Origin: Lachnospiraceae bacterium XBD2001
GTDB lineage: Bacteria > Bacillota > Clostridia > Lachnospirales > Lachnospiraceae
Reading direction: 5' to 3'
Length of the DNA: 64,000 bases
Assembly: GCA_900116395.1 (NCBI GenBank)
Contig: FPAN01000003.1
Coordinates: 344,951 to 408,950 of the forward strand
Within the stretch, counting starts at the first letter, position 1, and each line of letters begins with the position of its first letter. A program made the position numbers and the translations under genes. Below the pieces are notes generated by a model. The model ran no database searches and had not been told where the DNA came from. It saw only the letters and a list, made by a program, of their open reading frames with translations. Below are positions 36,147 through 45,201 of this stretch, in pieces.

Positions 36147-36866
36147 TTATCCCACAAGTTTCGGTACATCCGCCATTAACTGTTTGGTATAGGCTTCCTT
36201 CGGATTACCGAAGATCTCATCCGTCGTACCGCTCTCAATAATTCTTCCCTTTTGCATGATTGCCACACGATCCGCCATCTTAGCGGCAATACCAAGATTG
36301 TGTGTGATTAACAGAATCCCTACATGCTTTTTTTGCCGATACCGGCACAACAGGTCCACCACCAGATTGGCACTGGTCACATCCAAGGCACTGGTAGGCT
36401 CATCGCACAAAAGCATCTTAGGCTCCAACAACATCGTTGCAGCAATCGCAATCCGTTGATTCATTCCGCCGCTCATCTCAAACGGCCGACTGCGCAAAAT
36501 CGAAGCACCGTCTTGTAATCCAATCCGTTCAAATAGGTCCAGAATCTCCTGTTCCCGATACTCCAATCCATTGGACACAAGCGTCTCCCGAAGCTGTTTG
36601 TCGAACCGTCGCAACGGATTGAACGCCCCGTTGGGATTCTGGGAAATCACACCCATCCGATTCAAATCCATCTGCACATCTCCGGATAAAACCAGTACGT
36701 TCTTATCGCGACATATTCCCCGTAGCAAAGTTGTCTTTCCGCTTCCGCTCTCCCCAACAATACATAGAATTTCATCCGAATGCAGTTTCAGATTGATTTG
36801 ATCCACAACCAATTCATCTTCATAAGCCAAGGAGAGATTTACAATATTCAATAAAGTATCCTTCAT
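36147..36866 (-). CDS. Opp/Nik-type ABC transporter ATPase (DppD/NikD-like)
   Basis: The 239-residue ATPase has Walker A CIVGESGSGKTT, signature MSGGMNQRIAIAATMLL, Walker B MLLCDEPTSALD and LLITHNLGIA. The ATG at 36866 was chosen for the AAAGGAG 8 bases upstream; the longer frame from 36935 overlaps the permease gene. Residues are short of an OppD C-terminal cap, as in NikD. Confidence 0.88.
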   Translation of the reverse strand: MKDTLLNIVNLSLAYEDELVVDQINLKLHSDEILCIVGESGSGKTTLLRGICRDKNVLVLSGDVQMDLNRMGVISQNPNGAFNPLRRFDKQLRETLVSNGLEYREQEILDLFERIGLQDGASILRSRPFEMSGGMNQRIAIAATMLLEPKMLLCDEPTSALDVTSANLVVDLLCRYRQKKHVGILLITHNLGIAAKMADRVAIMQKGRIIESGTTDEIFGNPKEAYTKQLMADVPKLVG

Positions 36867-36882
36867 CTTCCATACTCCTTTC

Positions 36883-37695
36883 TTATGGATGATTTCTGTA
36901 TTCCACCAGGGCATCCCCCAGATAGTTAAATACAATAATGGTTACAATGGTTGCTCCCGCCGGGAACAATACCGCCCAGGGAGCAATCTGAATATACGCC
37001 CTTGCCTCGCTAATCATGGAGCCCCATTCCGCTTGTGGTGCAACTACGCCAAGGCCTAAGAAGGACAATCCGGAAATACCAATCATTGTTGTTCCGATCT
37101 GCGTCAATGCACTTATTAATACCGGTTCCAGAATATTCGGCAAAATATGTCGCAGGATAATATAGCATCCGCTCTTACCGGACAGTTTTGCCGCTGTAAT
37201 ATACGGTTCCTGTTTCACCGTTCTGGTATGACTTCTGGCCAGTCTCGCAAAGGTGGTCCACATGGTAATTCCAAGAGCAATCATGGCTCCAACCAGGCCG
37301 CCACCCAGCATACCTGCCACCGCAATGGCTACCACCATCTGTGGGAAGGCCAGGGTCAAATCCGCCAGACGCATAAGCGCTTCATCTACGATCCCTCCGT
37401 AATACCCGCATAGCATTCCTATCAAGGTACCAATCACGAAGGATATTGCAACCAATAGGAAGGTTGCAAAAATCGTTGTCTTCGCTCCGTATAATACTCT
37501 GGAAAAAACACAGCGTCCCAAATTATCCGTTCCAAACCAATACATGGCACTCGGCGCCTTCCGAATCATGGCCGCATTGGTCTGATAGGGATCGTTTGGT
37601 GCAAGCACTTCGGAAAATATAGCAATTAATATCAGTATTCCCGCAAGAACTGCGGATAAGATCAATTTTCTTTTTAAGCTTCTCTTCGTTTTCAT
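36883..37695 (-). CDS. ABC transporter permease (DppC/NikC-like)
   Basis: The 270-residue inner-membrane permease has about six helices and the BPD_transp_1 EAA-like loop ARSHTRTVKQEPYITAAKLSG with GLSFLGLGVVAPQAEWG. The N-terminal NDPYQTNAAM...WFGTDNLGRCVFSRVLYGA segment is typical of OppC/DppC. Its ATG overlaps the preceding permease stop by one base. Confidence 0.92.
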   Translation of the reverse strand: MKTKRSLKRKLILSAVLAGILILIAIFSEVLAPNDPYQTNAAMIRKAPSAMYWFGTDNLGRCVFSRVLYGAKTTIFATFLLVAISFVIGTLIGMLCGYYGGIVDEALMRLADLTLAFPQMVVAIAVAGMLGGGLVGAMIALGITMWTTFARLARSHTRTVKQEPYITAAKLSGKSGCYIILRHILPNILEPVLISALTQIGTTMIGISGLSFLGLGVVAPQAEWGSMISEARAYIQIAPWAVLFPAGATIVTIIVFNYLGDALVEYRNHP

Positions 37696-38621
37696 TACAC
37701 TTCCACCCTTGGGTCAATGATTCGATTCACAAGATCTGATATAAAATTAATGCCTACATAAATCGTGCCCATGATTAGAACAAATCCCATAATCACCGGG
37801 TAATCTCTGGCATTGATGGAATCCATCACAAGCTTCCCGATTCCCGGCCAACGGAAAATTGTTTCAATTACAACACTTCCCGCCATAAGGGTACCAATCT
37901 GCAATGCAATAATGGTAAAAATATGTCCCAAAGAATTATGAAAAACATTGCAGAACAACACATAGCGTTCTTTTACTCTGCGAAGGCGAAGACCTGCCAC
38001 ATAATCCTCCGACAACTGGGTGGACACTTCCGTTCGAATCTGTCTGGTAAATTTGGCGGTCATTGGTATTGCCAAGGATAACGCCGGAAGTAACAATCCC
38101 TGTAAGTTCCCGGCAGCAATAATCGGGAATAGATCGAACTTGATACAAAAAACGTACATGAGTAGTACCGAAATCAAGAAGTTCGGCAAGGAATTTCCGA
38201 CAAAGGATAGCAATCTTACCACATGGTCAAAGATACTGTTCTTTTTTACCGCAGCAAAAATACCGAACGGGATGGATATGATAAGGGAAAGCAGTAAACT
38301 TCCGGTGGCTAAAATCACCGTATTATGTAATCCTGCCCACAGCTTCGGCGCTACCGGCATGTCATCCTTGAAGGAAACACCAAAGTCTCCGTGCAGAATG
38401 CCACATAACCATTCCCAATAACGCACAAAGAACGGGCGCAAAAGTCCCATACGTTCACGCTCTGCCTGTAGCACCTCTTTGGTAACAGCAACGCCCTGCG
38501 AAGAAAGACGCTTCTCCGCAGGGTCGCCGGGTGCAATATACATCAGCGCAAACGTGAGTAGACTAAGTATCAATAATAAAAGTAATAATTCTAAAACACG
38601 TTTTGCTATTTGCTTTTTCAT
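37695..38621 (-). CDS. ABC transporter permease (DppB/NikB-like)
   Basis: The 308-residue permease has the typical N-terminal helix ending PGDPAEKRL, GDFGVSFKDD, the coupling loop RTEVSTQLSEDYVAGLRLRR and C-terminal ETIFRWPGIGKLVMDSI. It starts 2 bases after the binding-protein stop with no Shine-Dalgarno sequence in between, so translation probably depends on re-initiation. Confidence 0.92.
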   Translation of the reverse strand: MKKQIAKRVLELLLLLLILSLLTFALMYIAPGDPAEKRLSSQGVAVTKEVLQAERERMGLLRPFFVRYWEWLCGILHGDFGVSFKDDMPVAPKLWAGLHNTVILATGSLLLSLIISIPFGIFAAVKKNSIFDHVVRLLSFVGNSLPNFLISVLLMYVFCIKFDLFPIIAAGNLQGLLLPALSLAIPMTAKFTRQIRTEVSTQLSEDYVAGLRLRRVKERYVLFCNVFHNSLGHIFTIIALQIGTLMAGSVVIETIFRWPGIGKLVMDSINARDYPVIMGFVLIMGTIYVGINFISDLVNRIIDPRVEV

Positions 38622-38623
38622 AA

Positions 38624-40165
38624 CTATTTTGTTGTATTTGCATCAATTCCATAGAAGTCGAACGGAACCTTCTCTGCGAATCCGCTTACGCCCGGCTTCA
38701 TAACGGTTGTGTGGTTAAATAATCCGACATATCCGAAAGCATTATCATCAATGGCAATCTGGATAATCTTGTTAGCAAGCTCTGCACGCTTTGCAGGATC
38801 TACCTCGACACGTAACTGCTCAATCATTGCCTGGCAATCTGCATCTTCGAATCCGGCAACGTTATAATAAGAGCCATCAGCCAATGTAGAATCAATGAAG
38901 TATAACGGATCACCGCACTTATCGGAAATCATGCAATATAATGCTAAGTCAAAGTCTGCGGTTGCAATATAGGTTGCATCCGGATCTTCTTCTACAGTTA
39001 ACTCGGAATCAATTCCTACTGCACGCAACTGCTCCTGAATCAGAATTGCTAAGGTATCCAGAGATCTTGCTGCATAGTAGCAGATATTAATCTTTAACGG
39101 CTTTCCATCCTTCTCATAAATGCCGTCTGCATTCTTGGTATAACCGTCTGCCTCTAACAGTTCTACTGCTTTTGCAGTATCTACTGCCGGGATGTTTACC
39201 TGGGCATATGGTGCAGTGCTTGGGAACGGTGCACTTGCAGCACTTACGGTTCCCTTCAGATATGCAGCAATGGCATCCTTATCAACGGTAAGGTTAATTG
39301 CCTCACGAACCGCATCATCCAATCGGTTCTCATTCAAGATATAGAACTGAAGACGGGTACCCGGTACGGATTCCACCTGATACTTTTCCGGTTCTGCCTG
39401 ATAGACTTCCAATGCAGCGGAAGACACACTGTTGTAGCAGTCAATCTCACCACTCTGCATGGCAAGAAGCTTCGGATCATCTTCCTGCATATAGTAGAAT
39501 ACAGCTCCGTCCAACTTCACATCGCCGCCCCAGTACTTCTCATTACGTGCAACAGTAACGTCTCCTTCCGGTACGAATTCTGTAATCACAAACGGACCGG
39601 TACAGATTGGGTCATTATCGAAGTCTGTGGTATTGTCCAAATCCATCATTCCGAATTCCGGACTTGCCAAATCGCTCTTTAAGGTTGGATATACCTCATC
39701 ACCGGTATTGACTACGATGGTCTTATCATCTACCGCTTCATAGGTGAAGGTTCCAAAGATATCAAATCGTCCATTCACCTCAGCCACACGCTGGATATTA
39801 CGAATCACCATATCGGCAGTTAACGGTTCTCCATTGGAGAATGCAACACCGTCATTCAAGGTAATGGTCCATGTAGTTCCATCCGCAACTGCATCTTTTG
39901 CAAGGCAAGGCACTGCAGTGCTGTTCTCATCCAGCTTAAACAATGCTTCTGATAATCCGTATACGGAGGTATACCATCCGTAGTATTCCTTGTGCACATC
40001 CAGACTTGGATAAGCAAAAGATGCAGCTGTACGAAGAATATTATCTTCGCTACCTGTCTCTGTAGTCACCTCACTGGCAACCTGTTCCGTCGTACCGCAT
40101 CCAAACATGGATAACGCCATGACACCTGCTAATAACATAGCCAGGATTTTCTGTCCTTTTTTCAT
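38624..40165 (-). CDS. ABC transporter substrate-binding lipoprotein (SBP_bac_5; nickel/peptide type)
   Basis: The 513-residue lipoprotein has a signal peptide and lipobox ending at Cys23 (LSMFGC). SBP family 5 features include TWTITLNDGVAFSNGEPLTA, VARNEKYWGG and AAFPSTAPYA-like sequence before the second domain. Such proteins bind peptides, Ni-chelator complexes or similar; the ligand cannot be fixed from sequence. It leads a seven-gene unit (binding protein, two permeases, two ATPases, two methyltransferases). AGGAGAG lies 5 bases before the ATG. Confidence 0.9.
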   Translation of the reverse strand: MKKGQKILAMLLAGVMALSMFGCGTTEQVASEVTTETGSEDNILRTAASFAYPSLDVHKEYYGWYTSVYGLSEALFKLDENSTAVPCLAKDAVADGTTWTITLNDGVAFSNGEPLTADMVIRNIQRVAEVNGRFDIFGTFTYEAVDDKTIVVNTGDEVYPTLKSDLASPEFGMMDLDNTTDFDNDPICTGPFVITEFVPEGDVTVARNEKYWGGDVKLDGAVFYYMQEDDPKLLAMQSGEIDCYNSVSSAALEVYQAEPEKYQVESVPGTRLQFYILNENRLDDAVREAINLTVDKDAIAAYLKGTVSAASAPFPSTAPYAQVNIPAVDTAKAVELLEADGYTKNADGIYEKDGKPLKINICYYAARSLDTLAILIQEQLRAVGIDSELTVEEDPDATYIATADFDLALYCMISDKCGDPLYFIDSTLADGSYYNVAGFEDADCQAMIEQLRVEVDPAKRAELANKIIQIAIDDNAFGYVGLFNHTTVMKPGVSGFAEKVPFDFYGIDANTTK

Positions 40166-40213
40166 AAATACTCTCCTATGGTTTTATAAAAGTCGTTCTA
40201 GATTGTAACACCA

Positions 40214-40259
40214 AAAAAAGAGCACTATAAGCCCCCCAGGGGGATATAAAATGCTCTTT
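40214..40259 (-). terminator. Terminator after the YhgE/Pip pair
   Basis: A long hairpin (AAAGAGC at 40253-40259 with GCTCTTT at 40217-40223, and a second perfect CCCCC/GGGGG stem inside) is followed by a T run on the minus strand. Confidence 0.85.
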
Positions 40260-40296
40260 TCTCATCCATACTTCTATACAAAACTATGCAATTGTA

Positions 40297-42897
40297 TTAA
40301 ATCATCAAATCCGAACCTTCCTTGCTGTGCTCAATGATATGAATGAGCTTCTTACAAGGCTTACTGATTACAAGTCCAATCACAAGAGACAATACAATGT
40401 AGCAGCACAAGGCTAGGATGTCCTTACCATAGTTCGCTCCATACATTCCGGCAATGCACTCTCTGGCTGCGCCCATGCTATAGGCAAATGGCATAAAGCG
40501 ATACAGCACCTGATAGACTACCGGTAATACCTGTACCGGGAAGGTTCCACCACTTCCGGCAACCTGCAATACCATTAGAACCACTGCGACTGCCTCCCCT
40601 ACTGCTCCGAAGGCATAGGTTAAGGAATAGAGGAAGAAGGTATAGGTCATACTGGTAAAAGCCATAGCCAGCCAGAACAAAAACGGATGCAAGCATTGAA
40701 TCTTCACATAGAACAATGCGCCTAATACCGTAATAATGGTCTGTAACTGTCCAATCAAAAAGAAAGTGATATATCTTCCGAAGAACATCTGGTGCGGTTG
40801 GATACCGGGAATCTCGCAGCGCTTTACTTCGGTCTTCATAATCGCAACCAGAATCAACGCACCAACCCAAATGGATAATACAATATAGAACGGCGCTGTC
40901 GCCGAGCCGTTGGTATCGATTGGATATAGAGGCTCCTGTACTAACTCAATTGGTTCGGAGATGAACTCTGAGATAACCTCCGGATCCGTCTGTAACAGCT
41001 TCATTACAAGAGCATACCGCTCATTCCCATCCAAGTCATCCATGTCAGCAATGATATCCCGCAGCTTCCCTTGCATGGTAGCCACTTCTTCTCTGGACTT
41101 CACCAGATGATCCTTGCCTACCGTCATCATATCCGGATAGGTCTTTAAGATTGCCGTAATATCAGCCACACTATCGGAAGAATAATTGAGAAGCTGCTTT
41201 ACTTCCGTAATGGAATTCTCCACGGAAGAAATGGAATTCTTCAGCTGCGGCTTCACTTCATTCTGATAGGCGTTAGACAGGTTCTGTAACTGCGTGCGAC
41301 ACGCATTGATATCCGCGGACACCTTGCCGTACAACGCACTGACATCATTACCGGTGGTAACCGTCGCCTGCTTCAAAGTATTTAAATCCGTCGATAAGGT
41401 ATCCAGGGAAGACTCAATACCAGCGTTGGCAACGGCGTCTTTGGCCAAAGTCTTCTCTGGGTCCGGCAACTGGTCAATGGCATTATTGATGCCATCCGGA
41501 GAAATATCCGGAAGTGCATTTAAGGTCGCCTGCACCTCTGCAACGGTTTGATCTGCAGAGCTTTGTCCCGCCTGAATTTTCTTATCCAGAAGAACTAAGG
41601 ACGTATCCAACTCATGCATCTTCAATGTAACCATATCGGAAATGGTATCCACCGTGGTCTTGGACGCATTCACCGTAGCATCTGCACTGTCCACCACCGT
41701 ATTGGCAGAATTCATTAATAAATCCATCTCGCCGGACACCTGATCCGCTGCACCAAGCAGATTCTCCGTGGTATCCACCAGTGCAATATAGGAATCCATG
41801 ATGGCAAGAGCCGTGCTAAGGTCTCGGTCTAAGGACTGCAGCTTCGCACTTGCAGCGTTGGTAATGGATTCTGTTCCATCCTCTGTGATATAACGGCTGG
41901 CTTCTAGAATCGTTCCTGCCAAGGTACTAACAAAGGCCTTATTCACTTCCGACTGAATGGTGGTCTTTACCTTGCCGGTAATCTTCGGCGCAATGGCATT
42001 CTTCTTCTCATTCTCGTAATATACAATGCTTGGATGGGTCACATCTCCGCCGATGAAACTAATCAAGTCTTCGGAAAAAGACTCCGACACCACAAGAGCT
42101 GCATAATAATCGCCGGCGTTCACACCGGATACCGCCTCTTCTGCGGTATCTACAAAAATCCAGTTGATGCTGTTGTTGGCCTTCAGATTATCGATAATCT
42201 GGGAACCAACATTCAGTTCCTTGCTCTCGATGGATGCACCCTTGTCACAGCTTACGATAGCAACCTGTAGATTGCCGGTAGCTTCCGCTTCGTATGGCGC
42301 CCAGTTGGATAAAATATTAAACCAGGCATACAGACAAGGAATCACCGACAAACCAATGATCACCACCATGGCCACTACATTGGTAGATAATCGCTTCGCA
42401 TCCGCCCAAAATACTTTGAAAATATTGGACATCCCCTGCTGGAACTGCTTCAGGTTATAAGCCACCTTCTTCGGCGCCTGTAACTGCTCTATCTTTTCCG
42501 GAATGCGTTCCTTGATCTTGGACTCTACCGTCTCAGCCCGTTCCGTAATACGGGCACCGGCACGTTCTCCGGCCTCCGCTAACGCTTCACCAATGAGCGC
42601 CGCTTCCTCCGCATCTGCCGCCTCGATTTCATGGAGACGCTTCTGCATTAGGTGGTCGGTATACTCCACATACATCAGATAGAAAGCAATACCAAACAAT
42701 GACACAATCCACAGAATCAAGAAGATTAATTTCGAACCGTTGGTCAAGAAACTAATCAATAGGAACACCAATGGCAGGAAGATATTCACCTTCAGCCCCA
42801 CACGAATCTTCCGTTGATTTTTCACATGGGTGTTACGCTGCTCTTCTAAGTAATTGTTATAAAATTCTTCGTATTTCTTATTCTGCTTCTCACCCAT
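40297..42897 (-). CDS. YhgE/Pip-family membrane protein with N-terminal extension
   Basis: The 866-residue ABC-2-like membrane protein has an extra N-terminal module (about residues 1-165) with two membrane segments and an Ala/Glu-rich helix. The YhgE/Pip core follows: one helix (VIGLSVIPCLYAWFNILSNW), a long extracytoplasmic coiled-coil region (about 215-650), then five or six C-terminal helices with FFGRYITFFLIGQLQT and GTFPVQVLP. Related proteins include phage infection protein Pip and the type VII secretion component EsaA/YueB. It starts 1 base after its paralogue. Confidence 0.88.
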   Translation of the reverse strand: MGEKQNKKYEEFYNNYLEEQRNTHVKNQRKIRVGLKVNIFLPLVFLLISFLTNGSKLIFLILWIVSLFGIAFYLMYVEYTDHLMQKRLHEIEAADAEEAALIGEALAEAGERAGARITERAETVESKIKERIPEKIEQLQAPKKVAYNLKQFQQGMSNIFKVFWADAKRLSTNVVAMVVIIGLSVIPCLYAWFNILSNWAPYEAEATGNLQVAIVSCDKGASIESKELNVGSQIIDNLKANNSINWIFVDTAEEAVSGVNAGDYYAALVVSESFSEDLISFIGGDVTHPSIVYYENEKKNAIAPKITGKVKTTIQSEVNKAFVSTLAGTILEASRYITEDGTESITNAASAKLQSLDRDLSTALAIMDSYIALVDTTENLLGAADQVSGEMDLLMNSANTVVDSADATVNASKTTVDTISDMVTLKMHELDTSLVLLDKKIQAGQSSADQTVAEVQATLNALPDISPDGINNAIDQLPDPEKTLAKDAVANAGIESSLDTLSTDLNTLKQATVTTGNDVSALYGKVSADINACRTQLQNLSNAYQNEVKPQLKNSISSVENSITEVKQLLNYSSDSVADITAILKTYPDMMTVGKDHLVKSREEVATMQGKLRDIIADMDDLDGNERYALVMKLLQTDPEVISEFISEPIELVQEPLYPIDTNGSATAPFYIVLSIWVGALILVAIMKTEVKRCEIPGIQPHQMFFGRYITFFLIGQLQTIITVLGALFYVKIQCLHPFLFWLAMAFTSMTYTFFLYSLTYAFGAVGEAVAVVLMVLQVAGSGGTFPVQVLPVVYQVLYRFMPFAYSMGAARECIAGMYGANYGKDILALCCYIVLSLVIGLVISKPCKKLIHIIEHSKEGSDLMI

Positions 42898-42898
42898 C

Positions 42899-45022
42899 TT
42901 ACATCATCTCCGTTTCTTCCATGCGCTCTTCCATGAAGTGATTCATCTTCTTGAACGGACGACGAATCCAGATACCGATGGTCAAAGACACCGGGATGAA
43001 CAGGCATAGCTGTAGTAGGTAAATCAGATAATCATGCTCGTAGAATCCTGCCACGCTCTCACGCATCGCATTGATGGCGTACGGGAACGGGAAGAAAATA
43101 TATACTTTCTGGAAAAATTCCGGCAACAACTCAATCGGATAGGTTCCGGAAGAACCGGCAATCTGCAATACGACGATAACCACTGCAGCGGCTTTGCCCA
43201 CATCTCCGAAGGCAGATACCAAAGAATAAATCAACAGTGAGAAAATCATACTAGTCACTGCCGATGCCAACCAGAAATACACCGGATGCAAGCACTGTAC
43301 ATGCAAGAACTTCAGGTCACCAAGCACCGTAATCAAGGTCTGCAGCTGTCCCATTAAGAAGAACAATGCATATCGACCGAAGAACAACTGCCATCCCTTA
43401 GCTCCTTCGTACTTGGTGTGGTCCGGATGTACCTTCAGGATTGCAGTAAGAATCAATGCTCCTACCCAAATCGCCAGTGTGGTATAGAACGGTGTAACCG
43501 CAGAACCGTAATTGTCCACCGGATACAATACTTCCGTCTCGATATGTACCGGCTCCGCAAAGAATTCTCCGTACATCTCCGGATCACCGGATAAGGTCTC
43601 CATGAGAATCTTAGCCTTATCTCCATCTGCGGCAGCCTCCACCTTCTCGATGGCATCTGTCAGGCGATCAGATAACATGCCAAGGGCTTCACTGGTCTTC
43701 TCCAAGCTTGTGGTTGCGGAATTGGCTGTTACCTGAAGAGAACCGAAGATGTTGTTCATGCCTCCAAGAACCGATGCCATGTTATTCATCAGGTTCTGGC
43801 TGTTCTCTAGAATCTGGGTCAATCCATCCAGGCTCTGATTGATCTGTGGCATCAGATTATTGGTAATCTGCTTCTGCATATTTTCCAGATTGGTAATCGC
43901 CGTATTAATGGCACTAATAGCGTCTTCCCGCTTGGATGCAAGGTTGTTATCTACCGCACTGTTACCGGCGGTAATCACCAGGTCCATTGCCTTATTCGCG
44001 GTTTTCACATTCTCCTGCAACACCTTCAGCGCTGCCTGAGTATTCGGGTCCGTCAGAGATGCAGCCAGATTTCCAAGCTTCTCATTAATCTCGGTCAAAT
44101 CCTGATTCACTTTTGCAGCAGCATCTGTCATGGTCTTCAAATCATTGGAGACCTTGGCTTCGTTCAAGGTGGCAATAGCGCCGGACAAGGTATTCTGGAT
44201 ACTATCCACCGAAGTATTTACCTGAGAAGTATAACCGTTCAGAGTGGTCTTAGACTGCGCTACATTGGTGGCTGCCTGACCGATGGTATTGGCACTGTCG
44301 GTGGCACGCTTCTGCATCTCCTTGGTATCCCCCTGTGCCTCACCTGCAGCTGCTGCTAAGGTCGCATTGCCACGAATCGCAACATTAATCGTATCCTGAT
44401 AAGAAATCAAATCCTTATTGATATCTTTTAACTTCTCAATAAATCGATCCACGCCGCCGTCTTCTTCCAAGTCGGAAGATAAGGTATTGGTGCCTTCAAA
44501 GATTCGCTGCGTCATAGTCTTAATGAACTGCTCTTCGATATTGGACTGAATGGTTCCAACCACAGTATCCGTAATCTTATTGGCTACGGGATTGATTTTC
44601 TGGTTCTGATAAAAAATCAACTGTGGCTTGTCCACATCCTCAAAAAGGATATTGTACATGTTATAGGTAAAATTCTTCGGAACAACCAGAGCAGCATAAT
44701 ATGAGCCGTCCTTGACGCCGGCAATGGCTTCTTCCTCAGTTTCCACAAACTGCCAATCGATTTTGTCATTGTCATGGAGATTCTCGATGATTGCTTCTCC
44801 GGAATTGGAATAGGTTCCATCCTTGTCCTTGTAGCCTTCATCCAAAGATACTGCAGCAACCTTCAGATTCCCGGTGTTGCCATAGGGATCCCAGTTGGAA
44901 TAGATATTGCACCATGCATAGAGTGCAGGAAGAATACAAACACCTACCACAATCACCAGAATAAAGAAATTAGAAATCACATGCTTTAAATCATTGAAAA
45001 AGATGCGCTTAATGATATTCAT
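42899..45022 (-). CDS. YhgE/Pip-family membrane protein
   Basis: The 707-residue protein lacks the extension of its downstream paralogue. It shows GVCILPALYAWCNIYSNWDPYGNTGNLKVA at the first helix (shared YAWxNIxSNWxPY motif), a long coiled-coil ectodomain, and a C-terminal ABC-2 membrane block with FFGRYALFFLMGQLQTLITV and SSGTYPIELLPEFF. The ATG at 45022 is preferred because GGAG lies 6 bases upstream; ATGs at 45037 and further up lack spacing. No WXG100 or EssC gene is in the window, so type VII secretion is not implied. Confidence 0.87.
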   Translation of the reverse strand: MNIIKRIFFNDLKHVISNFFILVIVVGVCILPALYAWCNIYSNWDPYGNTGNLKVAAVSLDEGYKDKDGTYSNSGEAIIENLHDNDKIDWQFVETEEEAIAGVKDGSYYAALVVPKNFTYNMYNILFEDVDKPQLIFYQNQKINPVANKITDTVVGTIQSNIEEQFIKTMTQRIFEGTNTLSSDLEEDGGVDRFIEKLKDINKDLISYQDTINVAIRGNATLAAAAGEAQGDTKEMQKRATDSANTIGQAATNVAQSKTTLNGYTSQVNTSVDSIQNTLSGAIATLNEAKVSNDLKTMTDAAAKVNQDLTEINEKLGNLAASLTDPNTQAALKVLQENVKTANKAMDLVITAGNSAVDNNLASKREDAISAINTAITNLENMQKQITNNLMPQINQSLDGLTQILENSQNLMNNMASVLGGMNNIFGSLQVTANSATTSLEKTSEALGMLSDRLTDAIEKVEAAADGDKAKILMETLSGDPEMYGEFFAEPVHIETEVLYPVDNYGSAVTPFYTTLAIWVGALILTAILKVHPDHTKYEGAKGWQLFFGRYALFFLMGQLQTLITVLGDLKFLHVQCLHPVYFWLASAVTSMIFSLLIYSLVSAFGDVGKAAAVVIVVLQIAGSSGTYPIELLPEFFQKVYIFFPFPYAINAMRESVAGFYEHDYLIYLLQLCLFIPVSLTIGIWIRRPFKKMNHFMEERMEETEMM

Positions 45023-45025
45023 TCG

Positions 45026-45055
45026 ATACTCCGCCATGCCCTCACATGGCGATAC
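45026..45055 (-). other. Hairpin immediately before the YhgE ribosome binding site
   Basis: CGCCAT and ATGGCG form a stem around GTGAGGGC, and GGAGTATCG occurs on both sides of it, the second copy being the ribosome binding site of the 707-residue gene. The first copy may be a standby or decoy site. Confidence 0.4.
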
Positions 45056-45075
45056 TCCCTTCATATACAATGAAA

Positions 45076-45150
45076 AAGGCCACATTACAGTGACCTTAGT
45101 TTTTCACATATTTGATTATATCATCTTTGGGCAGGGTTTCCTACCCAAAG
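45076..45150 (-). promoter_or_regulatory. Promoter, dyad operator and leader hairpin of the YhgE pair
   Basis: An extended -10, TGATATAAT (TATAAT at 45115-45120), reads toward the YhgE genes. Upstream, CTTTGGG (45125-45131) and CCCAAAG (45144-45150) form a perfect 7-base dyad over the -35 zone, like an operator. Downstream, AAGGTCAC/GTGGCCTT (45076-45083 with 45090-45097) forms a hairpin followed by TTTTTC. It may be an attenuator in this leader, or the terminator of the upstream lipoprotein gene. Confidence 0.5.
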
Positions 45151-45201
45151 AAACAGCCGTGGCATATACAAAGTCGGGATGTTGTCTAAATATCGGACAT
45201 T

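Noticed and set aside
42899..45022. Type VII secretion locus, because EsaA/YueB are related to YhgE proteins
   Set aside because: No EssC-type ATPase, WXG100 protein or EssB-like gene is in the window.
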